NCBI RefSeq assembly: GCF_016583575.1
Contig: NZ_NRRG01000002.1
Span: 62,001-126,000 of the forward strand
Direction of reading: 5' to 3'
Source: Thiocystis violacea
GTDB lineage: Bacteria > Pseudomonadota > Gammaproteobacteria > Chromatiales > Chromatiaceae
DNA: 64,000 bases
Shown here: positions 1 through 10,545 of the stretch, piece by piece
Numbering within the stretch: the first letter of the stretch is position 1
Layout of the letters: every line of letters begins with the position of its first letter
Translations under genes and position numbers: made by a program
Notes under the pieces: model-generated
The model's input: only the letters and a program-made list of their open reading frames with translations
Told to the model about the DNA's origin: nothing
Databases searched by the model: none

Positions 1-1160
1 TCCCAGCCGAATCCAACGCCGCTGTTACCGCCGAGACAGTAGGAAGGCTTTGGACCGCCCCCCTGACAGGCCGTGAGATCCGCGTCGTTGGAGTTCGCGA
101 TCGAGTGGGTCTCGTCGTAGAAGATGTGCTGATAATCGAAGGCCAGCGTCAGATTCGGTTGAGCCCTATAAGACAGTCCCAGGTTGAACATCGCCGGGAT
201 ATCGAAGGCGCCGCCGTCGGCGAACAGACCGGCGTAATCGTCGAATTTGGACATCCAGACCGTGGTTCTGTAGGAGGCACCCAAGGCAAGCTGGTCCGAG
301 ACCTGCCCGTACCAACCGAACTGAAGACCCGCCCCGTAACTCAAGTCCACCCCATTGTTGGTCACCTTGTCCGGCCGCAACGACATCTGCTTGAACGGCT
401 CCAGTCCGGTCGCCTCGAAACGCTGGATCGCGAACACCGGGGCGATGCCAACGGACTGGCTTCCACCACCGAGTTTGACGGTATAGGGAATCTGGATGAA
501 AAGCTGTTCGAGATTGATTCCGGTCGGCGTCGTGGCGCTATAGATACCATTCGGGTTGCCGTTGACCGTTCCCGCCACCGCCTCCGTGACCGGCGCCGGC
601 TGCCCCGAGGAAAAATCGAAGAAGGGGCCGAAGCTACCGTCCGGATAGGCCCCTACGCGCTGATTGGGGTAAACGGAGAAATTCTCGAAGGGTGCCCGAT
701 CCTTGTAGCGCGTATTCATCCCTCCGTTACCGTAGACCGCGATACCGACGGTGCTGCGCTCATCGAGCTGCCGGTTGTAGCCAAAACTCGGAATCAGGAA
801 CCAATCATCACTGCTGTCGTATTCACCCGGCGTAACGAAACCACCCGCCGGCATGGTGAAATTGCCATTGGGCGACTGGACCTGCTGCGTCGCGTAATCG
901 TTGTTCGCCGAGTATCCACGCGGCGATGGGCTGAACAAGGAAACGCTCGCATCGAAGCTGTTGCCGACAAAGGCCATGCCCGCCGGATTCGTGGCCGTGA
1001 CCAGGGTATCCTGCGGCAAGGCCGTCGCGACACCCGCCATGGCCTTGGACCGGACACCCCAACCGTGGGCAAAGAAGCCATTGGTCGCGGAAGCCGTGAC
1101 CGGAATCGCACTCGATGTCGCCAACGCGACAACCAGCACACGCCTGATGCTTGAATTCAT
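1..1160 (-). CDS. OmpP1/FadL-family outer-membrane transport protein (3' end beyond window)
   Basis: The frame is open from an ATG at 1158-1160 to the window edge, so about 386 N-terminal residues are visible and the C-terminus is missing. The protein begins with a signal peptide (MNSSIRRVLVVALATSSAIP...) and then the segment ATNGFFAHGWGVRSKAMAGV, which is typical of the mature N-terminus of FadL/Toluene_X porins. A TNPAGMAFVGN segment follows, also typical of the family. These are 14-strand beta-barrels that carry long-chain fatty acids or other hydrophobic compounds across the outer membrane. An AGGGGG ribosome-binding site lies 11 bases before the ATG. The substrate cannot be deduced. The opposite-strand reading frame over the same bases is a shadow. 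Confidence 0.85.
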   Translation of the reverse strand, partial: MNSSIRRVLVVALATSSAIPVTASATNGFFAHGWGVRSKAMAGVATALPQDTLVTATNPAGMAFVGNSFDASVSLFSPSPRGYSANNDYATQQVQSPNGNFTMPAGGFVTPGEYDSSDDWFLIPSFGYNRQLDERSTVGIAVYGNGGMNTRYKDRAPFENFSVYPNQRVGAYPDGSFGPFFDFSSGQPAPVTEAVAGTVNGNPNGIYSATTPTGINLEQLFIQIPYTVKLGGGSQSVGIAPVFAIQRFEATGLEPFKQMSLRPDKVTNNGVDLSYGAGLQFGWYGQVSDQLALGASYRTTVWMSKFDDYAGLFADGGAFDIPAMFNLGLSYRAQPNLTLAFDYQHIFYDETHSIANSNDADLTACQGGGPKPSYCLGGNSGVGFGW

Positions 1161-1707
1161 GATTGGAATGTCCCCCTGCGGGTTTTTATGGGCTTATCAG
1201 CTCTTGTAATCATCGATCCAATCACGCGAATCCCTGTTGGATATCGCGCGACAAGAGCCTCGGCGGAATCCTCGAATGGTACCCGTCCAGGGCCAGACCG
1301 AGACATTGAAACAACCGTGGCATCTTTGATGCGATGTTCGACCGAGGAAGACATATTGTCAAAATGAATTCATATCAACAAATTCATTACATTAGAAATT
1401 TATAAAATACCGATAAATGGGCGCGAATACCGGAACGAAGCGCCCGCCTTATTCGACCTTGGGCGTCATCGGTCCGACGGCGGCGCGCCAATAGACCCGA
1501 AACCTCTAGGCATCACCCCACAACGGCACGAGACCAGGGAATCGAGGACGAGTGGATAAGCGGCAGGCGGTCAGGCGGAAAACCGATCGCTCGCCCGTGG
1601 CACGCTCGCCCGAAAGCCGGAAGGCTATCGCCTAACGGGGCCGGAAGCGGCTGACGGCCTTTTCCGGATGATGTAAGACTTGGAGAGCCGAAGGCTCGTG
1701 GGAGGCG
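1161..1707. other. intergenic region upstream of the FadL-type gene
   Basis: No convincing gene is present. Bases 1350-1420 are clearly AT-rich against the GC-rich surroundings and lie upstream of the leftward porin gene, so they probably hold its promoter. A leftward TTGACA-like hexamer (complement of 1357-1362) has no good -10 partner. Many relatives carry ychF downstream of pth, but no ychF is seen here. Confidence 0.4.
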
Positions 1708-2292
1708 CTAACGCTGGCTGTGCAGCTGATTCATGGCCGGCTGATAGCGGGAGACGACAAGATCGGGCAGAAGGCGCTCGGCGTCGTTCAGCGCATCACG
1801 GATGCGCCCGTCATCGTCGCGGGATGGACGCCCGAGGACATAGCCCGTCACCAGCGTTCGATCGCCTGGATGGGCGATGCCGATGCGCAGACGCCAGAAA
1901 TCGCGAGAGCCCAGAGCGGCGATGGTATCGCGCAGACCATTGTGACCGGCATGGCCACCACCCTGTTTCAGGCGAATCACCCCAACGGGCAGGTCGAGTT
2001 CGTCGTGGGCCACCAGAATTTGCTCTGGGGCCACATCGAAGTAGCGCGCGACGGCCGCGACGGCCTGGCCGCTGCGATTCATGTAGGTGGAAGGCTTCAG
2101 CAAGCGGACATCGCATCCGCCAGCCGTGATCCGACAGAGTTCACCGTGGAACTTCGGCTCCAGCCGGAAGGGCTCGCGATAGGCACCCGCGACGGCCTCG
2201 GCGAACCAGAACCCGACGTTGTGGCGCGTCTGCTCGTACTGCGCCCCAGGATTTCCCAAACCCACGATCAGACGGATGCCGGTCTCTGCCAT
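1708..2292 (-). CDS. pth: peptidyl-tRNA hydrolase
   Basis: This 194-residue protein has the usual length for Pth. It hydrolyses the ester bond of peptidyl-tRNAs released prematurely from ribosomes and so recycles tRNA. The N-terminus carries the [21 protein letters not shown] signature with the catalytic His. The YMNRSG and AHDELDLP segments that bind and orient the substrate are also present. The start was placed at MAETGIRL (cat at 2290-2292) because the longer upstream reading frame has no family similarity. The gene follows rplY and prs on the same strand, an order common in gammaproteobacteria. Confidence 0.96.
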   Translation of the reverse strand: MAETGIRLIVGLGNPGAQYEQTRHNVGFWFAEAVAGAYREPFRLEPKFHGELCRITAGGCDVRLLKPSTYMNRSGQAVAAVARYFDVAPEQILVAHDELDLPVGVIRLKQGGGHAGHNGLRDTIAALGSRDFWRLRIGIAHPGDRTLVTGYVLGRPSRDDDGRIRDALNDAERLLPDLVVSRYQPAMNQLHSQR

Positions 2293-2432
2293 CGTCTCGG
2301 TCCATTCCGCGAAGAGGCGTCGGTGGTCGGCAAGAGCCCGTCTGGACATTGGTCCAGGATCCACCGACGGCGACCCAAGTAACCGGCGCGGGAGCGGCGC
2401 CAAACGACACCCGCCCCACGCCAATGGAGTTA

Positions 2433-3038
2433 TCAGGCGCCCTCGCCTTCCTCTTCGTCCTCGCCACCGGCGTGCGCGCCATGGATCACGACCACGGGCT
2501 CGTCCGGATCCGGCGCATGCGCCAGCGTGACGCCGGTGGGCATGGGGATTTCAGACAGGTGAACGATACCGCCGATGTCCAGACCCGTCATGTCGATGCC
2601 GATGAACTCAGGCAGATCCTGGGGCAAGCAGAGGATCTCCACCTCGGTGAGATGGTGAGACACCTGACCACCCAGCTTGACACCCACGCTCTTCTCCTCG
2701 TTGAGGAAATGCAGGGGCACCGTCATGCGCAGCTTCTCGTCCTGGGAGACGCGCATGAAGTCGACATGCAGGATAAAGGGCTTGGCGGGATGCCGCTGCA
2801 TGTCCTTCAAGACCACCTTGGTGACCTGATCGCCAAGCTTGAGATCGAGCACATGCGAGTAGAAAGCTTCGCTCTCCAGGTGCTTGAGCAGCTCGTTGTG
2901 CGAGACCGAGACCGTCTCGGGGTCTTGATGGGCACCATAGACGATGGCCGGGACCAGCCCCTCGCGGCGCAGGCGGCGGCTCGCACCCTTCCCTGCCGCC
3001 GCGCGAGGCTGGGCGTTGACGTCGAAATTTACGCTCAT
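2433..3038 (-). CDS. rplY: 50S ribosomal protein L25/general stress protein Ctc
   Basis: This is a 201-residue, two-domain CTC/TL5-type L25, which binds 5S rRNA in the central protuberance of the large subunit. The N-terminal half ([20 protein letters not shown], then [15 protein letters not shown]) is the 5S-binding L25 domain. The C-terminal half is the longer TL5 beta domain, ending in an acidic tail ([11 protein letters not shown]). The start is the ATG at 3036-3038; the longer frame upstream overlaps the prs gene and is not homologous. The gene lies between prs and pth. Confidence 0.95.
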   Translation of the reverse strand: MSVNFDVNAQPRAAAGKGASRRLRREGLVPAIVYGAHQDPETVSVSHNELLKHLESEAFYSHVLDLKLGDQVTKVVLKDMQRHPAKPFILHVDFMRVSQDEKLRMTVPLHFLNEEKSVGVKLGGQVSHHLTEVEILCLPQDLPEFIGIDMTGLDIGGIVHLSEIPMPTGVTLAHAPDPDEPVVVIHGAHAGGEDEEEGEGA

Positions 3039-3157
3039 TGGCGTTCTCCAGTTAAACGGTTCTTGATACTTGTAAATGAATACGCCGGAATCCCGCGACC
3101 AGGATTCCGGCGCCATTGGCTTGGGGCCGCGCAAGGCCCCCTCATGGCTCGCGCGCG

Positions 3158-4111
3158 TCAGTCCACGAACAAGGAACTGACTGACTCCTCGTTCGAGACC
3201 CGGCGCATGGTTTCGGCCAGCAGTTCGCCGATGCTCAACTGCCGGATCTTTCCGCAGGCCTTGGCCGCCGGGGTCAGGGGAATCGTATTGGTGACCACCA
3301 GTTCGTCGAGCACCGAGCCCATGATATTGTCCACCGCCGGCCCGGACAGGACCGGATGGGTGCAGTAGGCCACCACCTGGCGCGCCCCATGATCCTTGAG
3401 AGCCTCCGCGGCCCGACACAGGGTACCGGCGGTGTCGACCAGGTCGTCGACGAGCACGCAGGAGCGTCCTTCCACATCGCCGATGATGTTCATCACCTGC
3501 GCCTCGTTGGCGCGCGGGCGACGCTTGTCGATGATCGCCAGATCCGCGTCGTCGAGCCGCTTGGCGAGCGCGCGCGCGCGCACCACGCCGCCGACATCGG
3601 GCGAGACCACCATGATGTCATCGTATTTCCGACGCCAGACATCCCCCAGGAGGATCGGCGAGGCATAGACGTTGTCGACCGGGATATCGAAGAAGCCCTG
3701 GATCTGGTCGGCGTGGAGATCCACGGTCAGCATGCGATCGGCGCCCGACTGACCGATCATCTTCGCGACCAGCCGGGCCGTGATCGGAACCCGGGCCGAT
3801 CGTGGACGTCGATCCTGGCGGGCATAGCCGAAATAGGGCACGACGGCGGTGATGCGTTTGGCCGACGCCCAGCGCAGGGCATCGATCATCACCAGAAGCT
3901 CCATCAGATTGTCGTTCGTCGGCGCGCCGGTGGGCTGAACCACGAAGACATCGCGACCGCGGACGTTCTCCTGGATCTCGGCCATCACCTCGCCATCGCT
4001 GAACTGGCCGACGACGGCCTTGCCAAGGGGCAGACTCAGATGACTGGCGATTTCGGCGGACAGCTCCGGGTTCGAATTCCCGGAGAAGACCATTAGTTGG
4101 CTGGCAGGCAT
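3158..4111 (-). CDS. prs: ribose-phosphate pyrophosphokinase
   Basis: The product makes PRPP from ribose 5-phosphate and ATP for nucleotide, His and Trp synthesis. The protein is 317 residues, close to the E. coli length. It begins [18 protein letters not shown], has the ATP/Mg region [10 protein letters not shown], the flexible-loop region [19 protein letters not shown], and the PRPP loop [12 protein letters not shown]. The start at 4109-4111 follows the tRNA-Gln gene by about 43 bases, so the tRNA and prs may be co-transcribed from upstream of ispE. The order ispE-tRNA-Gln-prs-rplY-pth is typical for gammaproteobacteria. Confidence 0.97.
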   Translation of the reverse strand: MPASQLMVFSGNSNPELSAEIASHLSLPLGKAVVGQFSDGEVMAEIQENVRGRDVFVVQPTGAPTNDNLMELLVMIDALRWASAKRITAVVPYFGYARQDRRPRSARVPITARLVAKMIGQSGADRMLTVDLHADQIQGFFDIPVDNVYASPILLGDVWRRKYDDIMVVSPDVGGVVRARALAKRLDDADLAIIDKRRPRANEAQVMNIIGDVEGRSCVLVDDLVDTAGTLCRAAEALKDHGARQVVAYCTHPVLSGPAVDNIMGSVLDELVVTNTIPLTPAAKACGKIRQLSIGELLAETMRRVSNEESVSSLFVD

Positions 4112-4154
4112 GGGTTCATTCCTGTCCGCGGGAACGCGAGATGAAGCTGGAGAA

Positions 4155-4229
4155 TGGCTGGGGCGCCAGGATTCGAACCTGGGGATGCCGGGATCAAAAC
4201 CCGGTGCCTTACCTCTTGGCGACGCCCCA
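4155..4229 (-). tRNA. tRNA-Gln (anticodon TTG)
   Basis: Read on the minus strand, the 7-bp acceptor TGGGGCG pairs with CGCCCCA. It is followed by a G discriminator and an encoded CCA. The T-arm contains GGTTCGAATCC and the anticodon loop reads TTTTGAT. The gene lies between ispE and prs, the conserved position for a tRNA-Gln in many gammaproteobacteria. Confidence 0.95.
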
Positions 4230-4272
4230 AATGTGTGGATGACCGAAGCGACCTCGGGAACCGGCCCGAAGC

Positions 4273-5175
4273 CTAATCGCCCCCGGCCTGAAGCCCTTCT
4301 TGCAGCCGATCGAACAATGGCGAACGGTTCAGACCTTGGGCAACGAAACCGCGCATCCGTGCCGGCGATTGACGTAGCGCCTCCATCGCGCTTTCCTGAT
4401 CGCCGAAAACGGCGAAAACGCAGGCACCCGTGCCCGTCAATCGACCACCACCCCAAGCCGAGAGCCATTCGAGTGCCACGTCGACGTCCGGATATCCGTG
4501 ACGCACGACGGAGAGACAGTCGTTCGAGGCATCCCCGCTCAGGAAGTCCGCTAGTGTGATGACCTGTGAATCCCTTGTCAATTCAGGATGTGAAAAGACG
4601 TCTTTCGTCGACACGGCGCACGGCGGCGCCAGAATCAGATACCAGGGCTCCGGCAGCTCGACCGGAACCAACCGCTCACCGACGCCCTCGGCCCAGGCCG
4701 CCCGCCCTCGCACGAAGACAGGCACATCGGCGCCGAGCGGCAGCGCCAGCTCGGACAGGGCCTCCTCGTCCAGGCCGGTTCCCCAGAGGTGATTGAGGGC
4801 GACCAGCGTGGTGGCGGCATCGGAACTCCCGCCACCCAGTCCGCCACCCATGGGCAGATTCTTTTCACAGCGGATGTCGACGCCACTACGACAGCCCGTC
4901 GCCCGCTGGAGCGCGCGCGCGGCCCGGACCGTCAAGTCATCCCGCTCCTCGACGCCCTCGACCGGGGCGGGACGCCGGATCAAACCGTCATCCCGAACGT
5001 CGAACCAGAGGCGGTCGCAACGATCGATGAACTGAAAGACGGTTTGCAGCTCATGGTAACCGTCGGCGCGCCGACCAACGACGCGCAGCATCAGATTGAG
5101 CTTGGCCGGCGCGGGCCAGGCCAGGGCGGCATCCATGGCCATCACCCGCGCTTGCACGCTTTCGGCCAGACTCAT
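4273..5175 (-). CDS. ispE: 4-diphosphocytidyl-2-C-methyl-D-erythritol kinase
   Basis: This GHMP-family kinase phosphorylates CDP-ME in the MEP pathway to isoprenoids, which in a phototroph also supplies carotenoid and bacteriochlorophyll side chains. The 300-residue protein contains [20 protein letters not shown] near the N-terminus and the GHMP ATP-binding loop [17 protein letters not shown] at about residues 110-126. A C-terminal [13 protein letters not shown] motif follows. The ATG overlaps the TGA of the upstream TPR gene by four bases, so the two are translationally coupled. In many relatives lolB sits at this junction; here it does not. Confidence 0.95.
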   Translation of the reverse strand: MSLAESVQARVMAMDAALAWPAPAKLNLMLRVVGRRADGYHELQTVFQFIDRCDRLWFDVRDDGLIRRPAPVEGVEERDDLTVRAARALQRATGCRSGVDIRCEKNLPMGGGLGGGSSDAATTLVALNHLWGTGLDEEALSELALPLGADVPVFVRGRAAWAEGVGERLVPVELPEPWYLILAPPCAVSTKDVFSHPELTRDSQVITLADFLSGDASNDCLSVVRHGYPDVDVALEWLSAWGGGRLTGTGACVFAVFGDQESAMEALRQSPARMRGFVAQGLNRSPLFDRLQEGLQAGGD

Positions 5176-6977
5176 CGGTCGCCCCCCTTCGGAACCGCCG
5201 GCGCCAGGCCATCGACACCAGACTCGGTCCTGGATACGCGGTAACGTCCGATGACCTCCCGCAGATACTCGTGCTCCGGGTACGCCTTGATCGCATCGTC
5301 CCAGACTGTCCAGGCCTCCGACCGTCGCTCCATCGCCCAGAGAACCTCGCCCAGGTGCGCGGCGACCTCGCCATCCTTGAGCTGGTCCTGGGCCTGGCGC
5401 AGGTACTCCAGCGCCTTCTCGAAATCGCCGAGCCGATAATGGACCCAACCCAGGCTGTCGAGGATCGCCGGCTCGTCGGGCTTCAGGACATGGGCGCGCT
5501 CGATCAGGACCAGCGCCTCCGCGTGGCGATCGGTCCGGTCGGCCAGGGTGTAGCCGAGCGCGTTCAAGGCGTCGGCGTGATTCGGATCGGAGTCGATGAT
5601 CTGGCGCAGATCTCGCTCGCCCTGCTCGATGCGATCGCGCTTCATGGCGAACAGGCCGCGCGCGTACAGCAGCGTATCGTCGCCGGGGAAGAGGGCGAGC
5701 GCCGTGTCGTAGACGCTCATGGCCTCATCGGGCCGGCCGATCTCCTGGAGGATCTCGGACTCCACCATGAAGAGCGGGATCGCGTTGTCGGGAGAGCGAT
5801 CCCGCAGTCGCTGGAGGATTTCACGCGCCTGCGCCACCTCGCCCGTCTTGGCGCGCAGGAAGGCCATGCGTACTTGCGCGTCGTCGAGGTTCGCGCCATC
5901 CACCTTCCCGTACCAGTCGAGCGCCGATTTGGTATCCGCGGCGCGTTCGGCGGTCTGACCAAGATAGAAAGCCGCCTCGTCCTTGCGCTCGCCGGTGTCG
6001 TAGAGACGACCGAAATGGAGACGGGCGCCTTCCAGATCGTCGAGTTGCAAAGATAGGATACCGACCGCGAAGAGTACATCGGGCGCCTTCGGCTGATTGC
6101 GCAGCAGGCGCTCGAAGACCGAGCGCGCGCTCGTGAACTCCTGCTCCTCGACCAGAAACTGGCCATAGAGCATGCGCAGGGCCTGGTCGTCCGGACTGGC
6201 GTCGACGAAGCCTTCAAGCAGGGATCGAGCCTCCGCGCGCTGACCATCCGACAGCAGCAGCCGGACCAGGAAGAGCCGGGGGGCGTTCCACTCGGGCCGC
6301 AACTCCAGCGCGCGCCGCGCCGCCTGTTCGGCGACATCCGTTCGCGAGGAACTGGCCGCCACCATCGCGAGCGATTGACGCGCCTCCGCGCTTTCGGGAA
6401 AGCGATCGACCAGGGCCTCCATCATGGAGACGCGATCATCCGGACTCGGCAGGCGCGCGATGATGGCCGCCGCCTTCGCGAAGGCCGTCTCCACCCCTTC
6501 GTCGGAAAGCTCGACCAGGCGCTGGAGATGATCCAACGCCCCGTCACGATCCTCAACCTTGATGCGCAGAAAGGCCGCTACCTGATAGGCGGCGGGCGAG
6601 TCTGGAGCGATCGCGAGCCAGAGCCGGATGCCCCGGGCGGCCGCTTCGTCGTCGTCGCCGCTGATGGCCGCGCGCACGGCCAGTTCCGCCATCCGCTCGG
6701 AGCGGGTCAGCTCGGCCGCTTCCAGGTAATGGGTGAAGGCGGTCGCCATGTCGCCCCGCCGTCCCGCGATCTCGCCGACCAGCACGGCATAGATCTGATC
6801 CGGCGCGAGCCCAGTGACCGGCACCGGGACCGCCGCCGCGGGCGCCGATTGAGCGCCGCCCGCGGGGCTCTCGGGCGGTGGCGAGGCGGGCTCGGTGAGG
6901 GCCGAGGCCAATCCGACCTGGAGAAGCAGACCGGCCAGAAGACCAACCGATCCTAGGCGCGAAGATAAAGAAGGCAT
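5172..6977 (-). CDS. exported tetratricopeptide-repeat protein
   Basis: This 601-residue protein starts with a signal peptide (LGSVGLLAGLLLQVGLASA) and a short Ala/Pro-rich linker. Many TPR-like helical repeats follow from about residue 60 to 580. Clear repeats include ADALNALGYTLADRTDRHAE and AILDSLGWVHYRLGDFEKAL. TPRs scaffold protein-protein contacts, and a periplasmic or outer-membrane-associated role is inferred from the export signal. Homologues sit at this place, upstream of lolB-ispE, in Pseudomonas and related genomes. Here the gene abuts ispE directly. Its precise function is unknown. Confidence 0.85.
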   Translation of the reverse strand: MPSLSSRLGSVGLLAGLLLQVGLASALTEPASPPPESPAGGAQSAPAAAVPVPVTGLAPDQIYAVLVGEIAGRRGDMATAFTHYLEAAELTRSERMAELAVRAAISGDDDEAAARGIRLWLAIAPDSPAAYQVAAFLRIKVEDRDGALDHLQRLVELSDEGVETAFAKAAAIIARLPSPDDRVSMMEALVDRFPESAEARQSLAMVAASSSRTDVAEQAARRALELRPEWNAPRLFLVRLLLSDGQRAEARSLLEGFVDASPDDQALRMLYGQFLVEEQEFTSARSVFERLLRNQPKAPDVLFAVGILSLQLDDLEGARLHFGRLYDTGERKDEAAFYLGQTAERAADTKSALDWYGKVDGANLDDAQVRMAFLRAKTGEVAQAREILQRLRDRSPDNAIPLFMVESEILQEIGRPDEAMSVYDTALALFPGDDTLLYARGLFAMKRDRIEQGERDLRQIIDSDPNHADALNALGYTLADRTDRHAEALVLIERAHVLKPDEPAILDSLGWVHYRLGDFEKALEYLRQAQDQLKDGEVAAHLGEVLWAMERRSEAWTVWDDAIKAYPEHEYLREVIGRYRVSRTESGVDGLAPAVPKGGDR

Positions 6978-7285
6978 GACTTGGAGTCCGAAAGTAGCTG
7001 CGACGATGACCGACCTTGAATCTGGGATTTCAGTATACCCAAGTGGTTCCGTTGGCTTGAAGCGCCGTGACGACGCCCACCAGTCACGGGGGCGCCAGAT
7101 GACGCGGGAACCATTGAGTCAAAAAAATTGGTAACATTAGCCTGTTTTGCATCTCATGGGTGCGTCATTGAAGTCAAGGCGGCGCGGGTCGACACGGGAC
7201 TCGCGCCGAGTCCAGCACCGTCTTGCGGACGATGTTCGCCAACGTCGCCCTTTTCATTCAACAATCAGAACGACACGACATCAAC
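6978..7285. other. divergent intergenic region between the TPR gene and hemA
   Basis: These 308 bases separate the leftward TPR-ispE operon from the rightward hemA operon and must contain both promoters. An A-rich patch at about 7118-7140 breaks the high GC content and is the likeliest promoter area. No hexamer pair is good enough to call. An in-frame extension of hemA back to 7223 has no family similarity. Confidence 0.4.
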
Positions 7286-8563
7286 ATGAAGCTGCTTGTC
7301 CTCGGACTCAACCATAAGACCGCCCCGATCGATATCCGCGAACGACTGGCCTTTGGTCCGGACATCATGGCCGGTGCGTTGCGTGACCTGACCAAGTGCG
7401 ACGGCGTTCTCGAAGGGGTCATCCTCTCCACCTGCAACCGCACCGAACTCTACGGCGCCGTCCAGGACGGCGCGGAGGAGAGGATCCGCCACTGGCTGAG
7501 CGGCTTCCACGGCATCGAGCACGAACGGGTCAACCCCTTTCTCTACGCGCACGCCGACCGCGATGCCGTCGTTCACCTGCTGCGCGTCTCCAGCGGTCTG
7601 GACTCGCTGGTGCTCGGCGAGCCCCAGATCCTCGGTCAGGTCAAGACCGCCTACCAGACCTCGACCGACTGCGCCGCGACCGGCAAGCTGCTGGGGCGAC
7701 TCTTCCAGCATGCCTTCTCGGTCGCCAAGACGGTGCGCACCGAGACGGCGATCGGCAGCAGCCCGGTCTCGGTGGCCTTCGCCGCCGTCAATCTGGCGCG
7801 CCAGATCTTCAGCGACCTATCCCAGCAGACCGCGCTCCTGATCGGCGCCGGCGAGACCATCGAGCTGGCGGCCCGTCACCTGCACCATAACGGCGTCGGG
7901 CGCATCATCGTCGCCAACCGCACCGTCGAGCGTGCGCACGACCTCGCCGCCCAGTTCGACGGCTTCGCCATCTCGCTCACCGAGATCGCCAATCACCTGC
8001 CCGAGGCCGATATCGTCATCGCCTCCACCGCCAGTCCATTGCCGGTGCTCGGCAAGGGCACGGTGGAACGCGCGCTCAAGAAGCGCAAGCACCGCCCCAT
8101 CTTCATGGTCGACATCGCGGTTCCGCGCGACATCGAGCCCGAGGTCGGCGAGCTGAGCGACGTCTATCTCTACACCATCGACGATCTCCAGGGCGTCATC
8201 GACGAGGGGCTGCGCTCCCGTCAGGCCGCCGCCGAGCAGGCCGAGGAAATCATCACCTTCCACTCCGGCGAGTTCATGGCCTGGCTGCGTTCGCTAGACG
8301 CCGCCGGACTCATCCAGGATTATCGCCAGCGTGCCGAGGAGTTGCGCGACGAGGTGCTGTCGCGCGCCAAGCGCCAGCTCGACGCCGGCAAGCCCCCGGC
8401 CGAGGTTCTGAGCTTCCTCGCCCACACCCTGACCAACAAGCTGCTGCACGCGCCCAGCTCGCGACTGCGGCAAGCCGCGCGCGAAGGCGATGCCAGCATC
8501 CTTGAGGCCGCCAACGAGCTGTTCCAACTCGACCAGACCCGAATCCAAGCCGACAACCCATGA
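7286..8563 (+). CDS. hemA: glutamyl-tRNA reductase
   Basis: The enzyme reduces Glu-tRNA(Glu) with NADPH to glutamate-1-semialdehyde. This is the first step of C5-pathway tetrapyrrole synthesis, feeding haem and, here, bacteriochlorophyll. The 425-residue protein starts [20 protein letters not shown] and has the catalytic Cys in [11 protein letters not shown]. It also has the [19 protein letters not shown] block, a Rossmann NADPH domain ([15 protein letters not shown]) and the helical dimerisation tail. Its end overlaps prfA by four bases. The ATG at 7286 was chosen because homology begins there, although no strong Shine-Dalgarno is visible. Confidence 0.97.
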   Translation: MKLLVLGLNHKTAPIDIRERLAFGPDIMAGALRDLTKCDGVLEGVILSTCNRTELYGAVQDGAEERIRHWLSGFHGIEHERVNPFLYAHADRDAVVHLLRVSSGLDSLVLGEPQILGQVKTAYQTSTDCAATGKLLGRLFQHAFSVAKTVRTETAIGSSPVSVAFAAVNLARQIFSDLSQQTALLIGAGETIELAARHLHHNGVGRIIVANRTVERAHDLAAQFDGFAISLTEIANHLPEADIVIASTASPLPVLGKGTVERALKKRKHRPIFMVDIAVPRDIEPEVGELSDVYLYTIDDLQGVIDEGLRSRQAAAEQAEEIITFHSGEFMAWLRSLDAAGLIQDYRQRAEELRDEVLSRAKRQLDAGKPPAEVLSFLAHTLTNKLLHAPSSRLRQAAREGDASILEAANELFQLDQTRIQADNP

Positions 8564-9639
8564 CCCCATCCATTCGCGGCAAGCTTGAGCGCATCGCCGA
8601 GCGCTTCGGCGAGGTCATGGCCCTGATGGCCGAGCAGGAGATCCATTCCGACCAGAACCGCTTCCGCGATCTCGGGCGCGAATACGCCCAGCTCGAACCG
8701 CTCATGCATTGTTACGAGCGGTATCTGACGGCCGAGCGCGACGTGGCGGCGGCCGAGGAGATGCTTGGCGACCCCGAGATGGCCGCCCTGGCCAAGGACG
8801 AGGTCACCGCCGCGCAGGCGCGACAACAGGCCCTTGAGCCGGAACTGCAACGCCTGCTGGTACCGCCCGATCCCAGCGACCAGCTCAACGTCTTTCTGGA
8901 GGTCCGGGCCGGAACCGGAGGCGCGGAGGCCGCCCTGTTCGCGGCCGATCTGGTGCGCATGTACATCCGTTACGCGGAGATCATCGGCTGGCGCACCGAG
9001 CCCGTCTCGGAGAGTGCCGGTGAGCTGGGCGGCTACAAGGAGGTCGTGATCCGCGTCACCGGCGCCGGGGTCTACTCGCGACTGAAATTCGAGCCCGGCG
9101 CCCATCGCGTCCAGCGCGTTCCGGAGACCGAGTCGCAGGGCCGCGTCCATACCTCGGCCTGCACCGTCGCGGTACTCCCGGAGGTCGAGTCGATCGACGC
9201 CATCGACATCAATCCCAACGATCTGCGGATCGACACCTACCGCGCCTCGGGCGCCGGCGGACAGCACATCAACAAGACCGACTCGGCGATCCGCATCACG
9301 CACATACCCTCTGGAATCGTCGTGGAGTGCCAGGAGGAGCGCTCGCAGCACAAAAACCGCTCCCGCGCCATGTCGCTGCTGCATGCCAAGCTGCTGGCCG
9401 GGGCGCGGGAGACCCAGGCGTCCGAGCAATCGGAGTCGCGCAAGCTCCAGGTCGGTAGCGGGGACCGCTCCGAGCGCATCCGCACCTACAACTTCCCCCA
9501 GAATCGGCTCACCGATCACCGCATCAACCTAACGCTCTACAAGCTCGACGAGATCATGACCGGGCAGCTCGATCAGGTCATCGAACCGCTGCTGGCCGAA
9601 TATCGCGGCGAACAGCTCGCGGCCATGCTGAACGGCTGA
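8560..9639 (+). CDS. prfA: peptide chain release factor 1
   Basis: RF1 recognises UAA and UAG stop codons and triggers peptide release. The 359-residue protein carries the universal GGQ motif in [18 protein letters not shown]. The flanking blocks [19 protein letters not shown] and [14 protein letters not shown] are also present. The gene overlaps hemA (ATGA) upstream and prmC (TGATG) downstream. This pairs it with the methyltransferase that modifies the GGQ glutamine. Confidence 0.97.
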   Translation: MTPSIRGKLERIAERFGEVMALMAEQEIHSDQNRFRDLGREYAQLEPLMHCYERYLTAERDVAAAEEMLGDPEMAALAKDEVTAAQARQQALEPELQRLLVPPDPSDQLNVFLEVRAGTGGAEAALFAADLVRMYIRYAEIIGWRTEPVSESAGELGGYKEVVIRVTGAGVYSRLKFEPGAHRVQRVPETESQGRVHTSACTVAVLPEVESIDAIDINPNDLRIDTYRASGAGGQHINKTDSAIRITHIPSGIVVECQEERSQHKNRSRAMSLLHAKLLAGARETQASEQSESRKLQVGSGDRSERIRTYNFPQNRLTDHRINLTLYKLDEIMTGQLDQVIEPLLAEYRGEQLAAMLNG

Positions 9640-10505
9640 TGCCGGAGCGGGAATCCCGGCGAGAACGCACCGTCGGCGACCTGCTTCGCTCCGCCACCAC
9701 CCACCTGGCGGAGCGACCGGAAAGCACGCCCAGGTTTGAGGCCGAACTACTGCTGAGCCAAGCCACCGGTCTTTCACGCTCGCACCTGTTCGCCTGGCCG
9801 GAACGGCTGGTCGGTTCCGCCGAAGGCGCCGCCTTCGACGCACTCCTCGCCCGTCGCCTGGACGGCGAGCCCATGGCCTATATTCAAGGCCGGCAAGCCT
9901 TCTGGACCCTGGACCTGAAGGTCTCCAGCGCCACGCTCATCCCACGCCCGGAGACCGAGCTACTTGTCGAGATCGCGCTAGAACGGCTCGCGCCCGCCGC
10001 GCCCCTGGCGGTCGCCGACCTCGGCACCGGCTCTGGCGCCATTGCGGCGGTGCTGGCCAGCGAGCGTCCCAACTGGCGACTCATCGCCACCGATCGCTCG
10101 GCGGCGGCCCTGGCCATCGCCAGGGAGAATTTCCGGACACTGGACCTGGACCGGATCGCGGTCCTTCAAGGCACCTGGCTCGATGCCTTCGCCGACGGCC
10201 GCCTGGACGCCATCGTCAGCAATCCGCCCTATATCGCCGGGGGCGACCCGCATCTCGCTCGGGGCGATCTGCGTTTCGAGCCGCCCTCGGCGCTCTCGCC
10301 CGGAGGCGACGGACTGGACGCGATCCGCGCCATCGCCCGCGAGGCCCGCCGCTGTCTGCGCCCTGGCGGAGTGCTTATCGTCGAGCACGGCTTCGACCAG
10401 GGCGCGGCGGTCAGAGTCCTCTTCCGCGAGCGGGGCCTGGGCGATCCGCGAACCTGGAAGGATCTGGCCGGCCAGGAGCGCGTCACACTGGGCGTCGCCA
10501 CCTGA
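9639..10505 (+). CDS. prmC: release-factor glutamine N5-methyltransferase
   Basis: PrmC methylates the GGQ glutamine of RF1 and RF2 using SAM. The 288-residue protein has the N-terminal helical domain, the SAM-binding motif VADLGTGSGAIAAVLASE and the catalytic NPPY motif in IVSNPPYIAGGD. The start codon overlaps the prfA stop, so translation is coupled. The FQG-type segment before motif I (MAYIQGRQAFWTLDL) is diagnostic for PrmC over other N6/N5 methylases. Confidence 0.96.
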   Translation: MPERESRRERTVGDLLRSATTHLAERPESTPRFEAELLLSQATGLSRSHLFAWPERLVGSAEGAAFDALLARRLDGEPMAYIQGRQAFWTLDLKVSSATLIPRPETELLVEIALERLAPAAPLAVADLGTGSGAIAAVLASERPNWRLIATDRSAAALAIARENFRTLDLDRIAVLQGTWLDAFADGRLDAIVSNPPYIAGGDPHLARGDLRFEPPSALSPGGDGLDAIRAIAREARRCLRPGGVLIVEHGFDQGAAVRVLFRERGLGDPRTWKDLAGQERVTLGVAT

Positions 10506-10545
10506 TCCGATCGCGCCGCTCGCCCCCGGAGCCAGGACTCGCCGG

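Noticed and set aside
105-1154. Long rightward open frame of 349 codons
   Set aside because: It is antisense to a FadL-type protein that begins with a signal peptide and family motifs; its own translation is Arg/Gly-rich and has no family features.
1157-1354. 65-codon leftward frame upstream of the FadL-type gene
   Set aside because: It lies in the leader region, ends at the porin start, and has no ribosome-binding site or recognisable similarity.
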